Assembly (NCBI GenBank): GCA_948467735.1
Contig: CAOKFN010000075.1
Span: forward strand, 1-13,564
DNA: 13,564 nucleotides
From: an uncultured bacterium
GTDB lineage: Bacteria; Bacillota; Clostridia; Lachnospirales; Lachnospiraceae
Direction: 5' to 3'
Part shown: piece by piece, positions 11,800-13,564 of the stretch
How the letters are laid out: each line of letters starts with the position of its first letter
Numbering within the stretch: position 1 is the first letter of the stretch
Position numbers and translations under genes: made by a program
Notes under the pieces: model-generated
Database searches by the model: none
Told to the model about the DNA's origin: nothing
Seen by the model: the letters and a program-made list of their open reading frames with translations, nothing else

Positions 11800-13458
11800 A
11801 TGAGTCGTTTTCGGGATGCGCTGGCGTCTTCTCCAAAAGAGGAAACGGTTGTCAATTTCATGGGCGGAGAGTCTTATCGCATCAATCCGCTGGATACCCT
11901 GAAAATGATTACGGCGTCTTCTATCTTTGGGGAGCCTTCCTATTATCGCAGCGGCGGATTGGGCGGAAAAGTACGGGACGCGCAGTATAAGAGCTGCGGG
12001 CTTTTAAAAGGGCGTCTGTTTTTTGGGGATTCATGGGAGGGCCATACTACTACGGAGATCATGGAAGCTGCCATAGACGAAGCGCTGGCGTGGGATTTCG
12101 AGGGAACCCTTCGGTGGGCGGTGGAGCTGAGGCAGACTTTTTTCATGCGCCTGAATCCGCAGGTCATCATGGTAAGGGCGGCGCTGCATCCGGGGAGAAA
12201 GGAATTTACCCGGAAAAATCCGGGTCTTTATGACGAAATTCAGCGTCAGGTCATGAGCAGAGGGGACGACGCGCTCTCCCAGATGGCTTATTTTTTGTAC
12301 CATAATCATGGAAAGCAGAAGATGCCCAGCTTATTAAAGCGTTCCATCGCAAGGAGGCTGGGAAATCTAGATTCCTATGAGGCCGCGAAATATAAAAATG
12401 CGGAAATCGGCCTCCGGGATGCGGTTCGTATCACCCATGCCCATTCCGCCGTTATTGACGAATACATGAAAACTGGGACGATTGCTTTGTCCGCTCAGAA
12501 AAGAACTTGGGAGAATCTGCGTTCCGAGGGGATGGGCTGGAAGGATATTTTTGCTCAGATTTCCATGGGGCATATGGCCCTTCTTCGGAATCTCAGGGGT
12601 GTGTTCAAGGAAAACGAGGACGGACAGTTCTGCAGGGAATATCTGGCCCGGCTGAAAGGCGGGGTGAAGCAGGGCAGGCAGTTCCCTTTCCGTTATTACA
12701 CTGCCTATGAGATGATAGAGAAGGAGGGGGAATGCGCCCACAGGCCGCAGATTCTGGACGCCTTGGAGGAATGTGTGGATTTGAGCATGGAAAACCTGCC
12801 GAGGTTCCATGGGAAGACCATGTGCCTGTCGGACAATTCCGGTTCCGCATGGGGAGCGATTCCCTCCGAATATGGCACGGTGCGGGTGGCGGAGATTGAC
12901 AATCTGTCTTCCGTGATTGCGGCGGCAGCGTCCGAGGAAGGATATGTGGGGAAATTCGGAGATACCCTCAAAGTGTTCCCCGTCTCCCGCCGGGGGCAGA
13001 TTCTGCGTCAGGCCCGTGAGATTTCTGCCCGCAGGCATGGAGATGTGGGCGGCGCTACGGAGGGCGGCATCTGGGAGTTCTTTTCCCGTGCCATTGAAAA
13101 GAAGGAGCATTGGGATCAGATTTTCATCTATTCCGACCAGCAGGCGGGGCATGGGGGCCTGTACGGAACCGCTCTGCATTACAAAGAATATGCCGCGCAG
13201 GGTTTCGCCTGCGAAATGGGCCGCGCCGGTTCGGGCATCGGCAGGTATATCAATGTCTACGATTTGATTCTGGCATATAGACGCAAGGTCAATCCCTATG
13301 TGAATGTATTCTCCATTCAGACCGCGGGCTACAATAATGTATGCATACCGGAATACGGCTATCGCGCCTGCATCCTCTACGGATGGACGGGCAGGGAGCT
13401 GAGCTTTGCCCGGCAGATGATAGACCTGTGGGATGAACTGGAGCGGCAGCAGAAATAA
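11800..13458 (+). CDS. rsr: Ro60/Rsr TROVE-domain RNA-binding protein
   Basis: The protein has 552 residues, close to human Ro60 (538) and Deinococcus Rsr (531). The N-terminal TROVE region (about 1-340) is the HEAT-like ring: SYRINPLDTLKM, the FYHNHG-like FLYHNHGKQKMP, and GMGWKDIFAQISMGHMALLRNL. It is followed by a von Willebrand A domain with the MIDAS signature D345-x-S347-x-S349 in CLSDNSGSAWG, a GGAT segment, and IFIYSDQQAGHGG. Ro binds misfolded RNAs in its central hole and Y RNA on its outer face; in bacteria it can work with PNPase and in stress or rRNA handling. A YrlA-type RNA is encoded just upstream in the same direction. AGGAGGAGA at 11786-11794 sets the start. No PNPase, RtcB or RtcA gene is in the window. 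Confidence 0.95.
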   Translation: MSRFRDALASSPKEETVVNFMGGESYRINPLDTLKMITASSIFGEPSYYRSGGLGGKVRDAQYKSCGLLKGRLFFGDSWEGHTTTEIMEAAIDEALAWDFEGTLRWAVELRQTFFMRLNPQVIMVRAALHPGRKEFTRKNPGLYDEIQRQVMSRGDDALSQMAYFLYHNHGKQKMPSLLKRSIARRLGNLDSYEAAKYKNAEIGLRDAVRITHAHSAVIDEYMKTGTIALSAQKRTWENLRSEGMGWKDIFAQISMGHMALLRNLRGVFKENEDGQFCREYLARLKGGVKQGRQFPFRYYTAYEMIEKEGECAHRPQILDALEECVDLSMENLPRFHGKTMCLSDNSGSAWGAIPSEYGTVRVAEIDNLSSVIAAAASEEGYVGKFGDTLKVFPVSRRGQILRQAREISARRHGDVGGATEGGIWEFFSRAIEKKEHWDQIFIYSDQQAGHGGLYGTALHYKEYAAQGFACEMGRAGSGIGRYINVYDLILAYRRKVNPYVNVFSIQTAGYNNVCIPEYGYRACILYGWTGRELSFARQMIDLWDELERQQK

Positions 13459-13564
13459 AAACAGTTCCTCCGTTACGGCTCCCCTATAGGGGTGCTGCAG
13501 TGGAGGAACCGGAACAAGTTCCCGCAGGTGGGAACTGGAATAAAAACAGTTCCGTAACGGAAGC
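13454..13564. repeat. Cluster of inverted and direct repeats downstream of rsr
   Basis: A 15-base direct repeat AATAAAAACAGTTCC occurs at 13454-13468 and 13539-13553; each copy runs into a CCGT-[T/A]-ACGG palindrome. GTTCCTCC/GGAGGAAC (13464-13471 with 13502-13509) encloses the palindrome CCCCTATAGGGG (13481-13492). AGTTCCC/GGGAACT (13517-13523 with 13530-13536) forms another hairpin. No T run follows any of them, so they are not typical terminators. The array continues to the window edge. Confidence 0.75.

Noticed and set aside
12367..13179. Minus-strand open frame of 270 codons opposite rsr
   Set aside because: Shadow of the Ro gene; no family resemblance and no start signal.
13454..13564. 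CRISPR array downstream of rsr
   Set aside because: The repeats are short, of mixed type and orientation, with no regular repeat-spacer period and no cas gene in the window.

Overview
The window looks like a chromosomal segment of a Clostridia/Lachnospiraceae-type gut Firmicute. The reasons are strong AGGAGG-type ribosome sites, moderate GC, Firmicute promoters (TTGACA-17-TATAAT class), and the gene families themselves: an OmpR/HisKA two-component pair, a SCP2-domain protein, a stand-alone condensation domain, and a bacterial Ro protein. The assignment is an inference from gene content; no ribosomal marker is present.

Layout. (1) 1-700: a consensus promoter followed at once by a perfect intrinsic terminator, then the decayed remains of a cytidylate kinase-like gene with three in-frame stops. 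(2) 822-3435: a small secreted protein with a threefold Y-x-x-G-R-x-R repeat, followed by an OmpR-type response regulator and a sensor histidine kinase. The kinase is split by a one-base contraction in a T9 run. (3) 3620-4258 (minus): a TetR-type repressor. It diverges from a promoter that carries two identical 17-base copies of a GACC-N3-GGTC palindrome. (4) 4634-9514 (plus): a probable five-gene operon encoding a SCP2 lipid-binding protein, an alpha/beta hydrolase, a free-standing NRPS condensation domain, an acyl carrier protein and an acyl-AMP ligase. A ligase, a carrier and a condensation enzyme together can activate an acyl chain, hold it on a carrier and join it to an amine or alcohol. 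This resembles N-acyl-amide pathways of gut Clostridia, here under TetR control. (5) 9618-10298 (minus): an MgtC/SapB family membrane protein with its own promoter. (6) 10713-11393: an HD-domain phosphohydrolase.

(7) 11431-13564: the most striking part. A promoter, a ~170-nt RNA and a TROVE/Ro60 gene (rsr) lie in a row. The RNA contains a complete T arm, a 7-bp acceptor stem capped by two bases, and a D arm, in the circularly permuted order T arm - acceptor 3' strand - acceptor 5' strand - D arm. It is held inside two long-range helices, and the outer one ends in a U run. This is the architecture of YrlA, the tRNA-mimicking bacterial Y RNA that binds Ro. The Ro gene 160 bp downstream makes the assignment strong. 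This copy also has a 7-nt-loop hairpin in the place of an anticodon arm and an extra hairpin beside the Ro-binding stem. Short palindromic repeats, including a shared CCCTATAGGG core, flank rsr on both sides.
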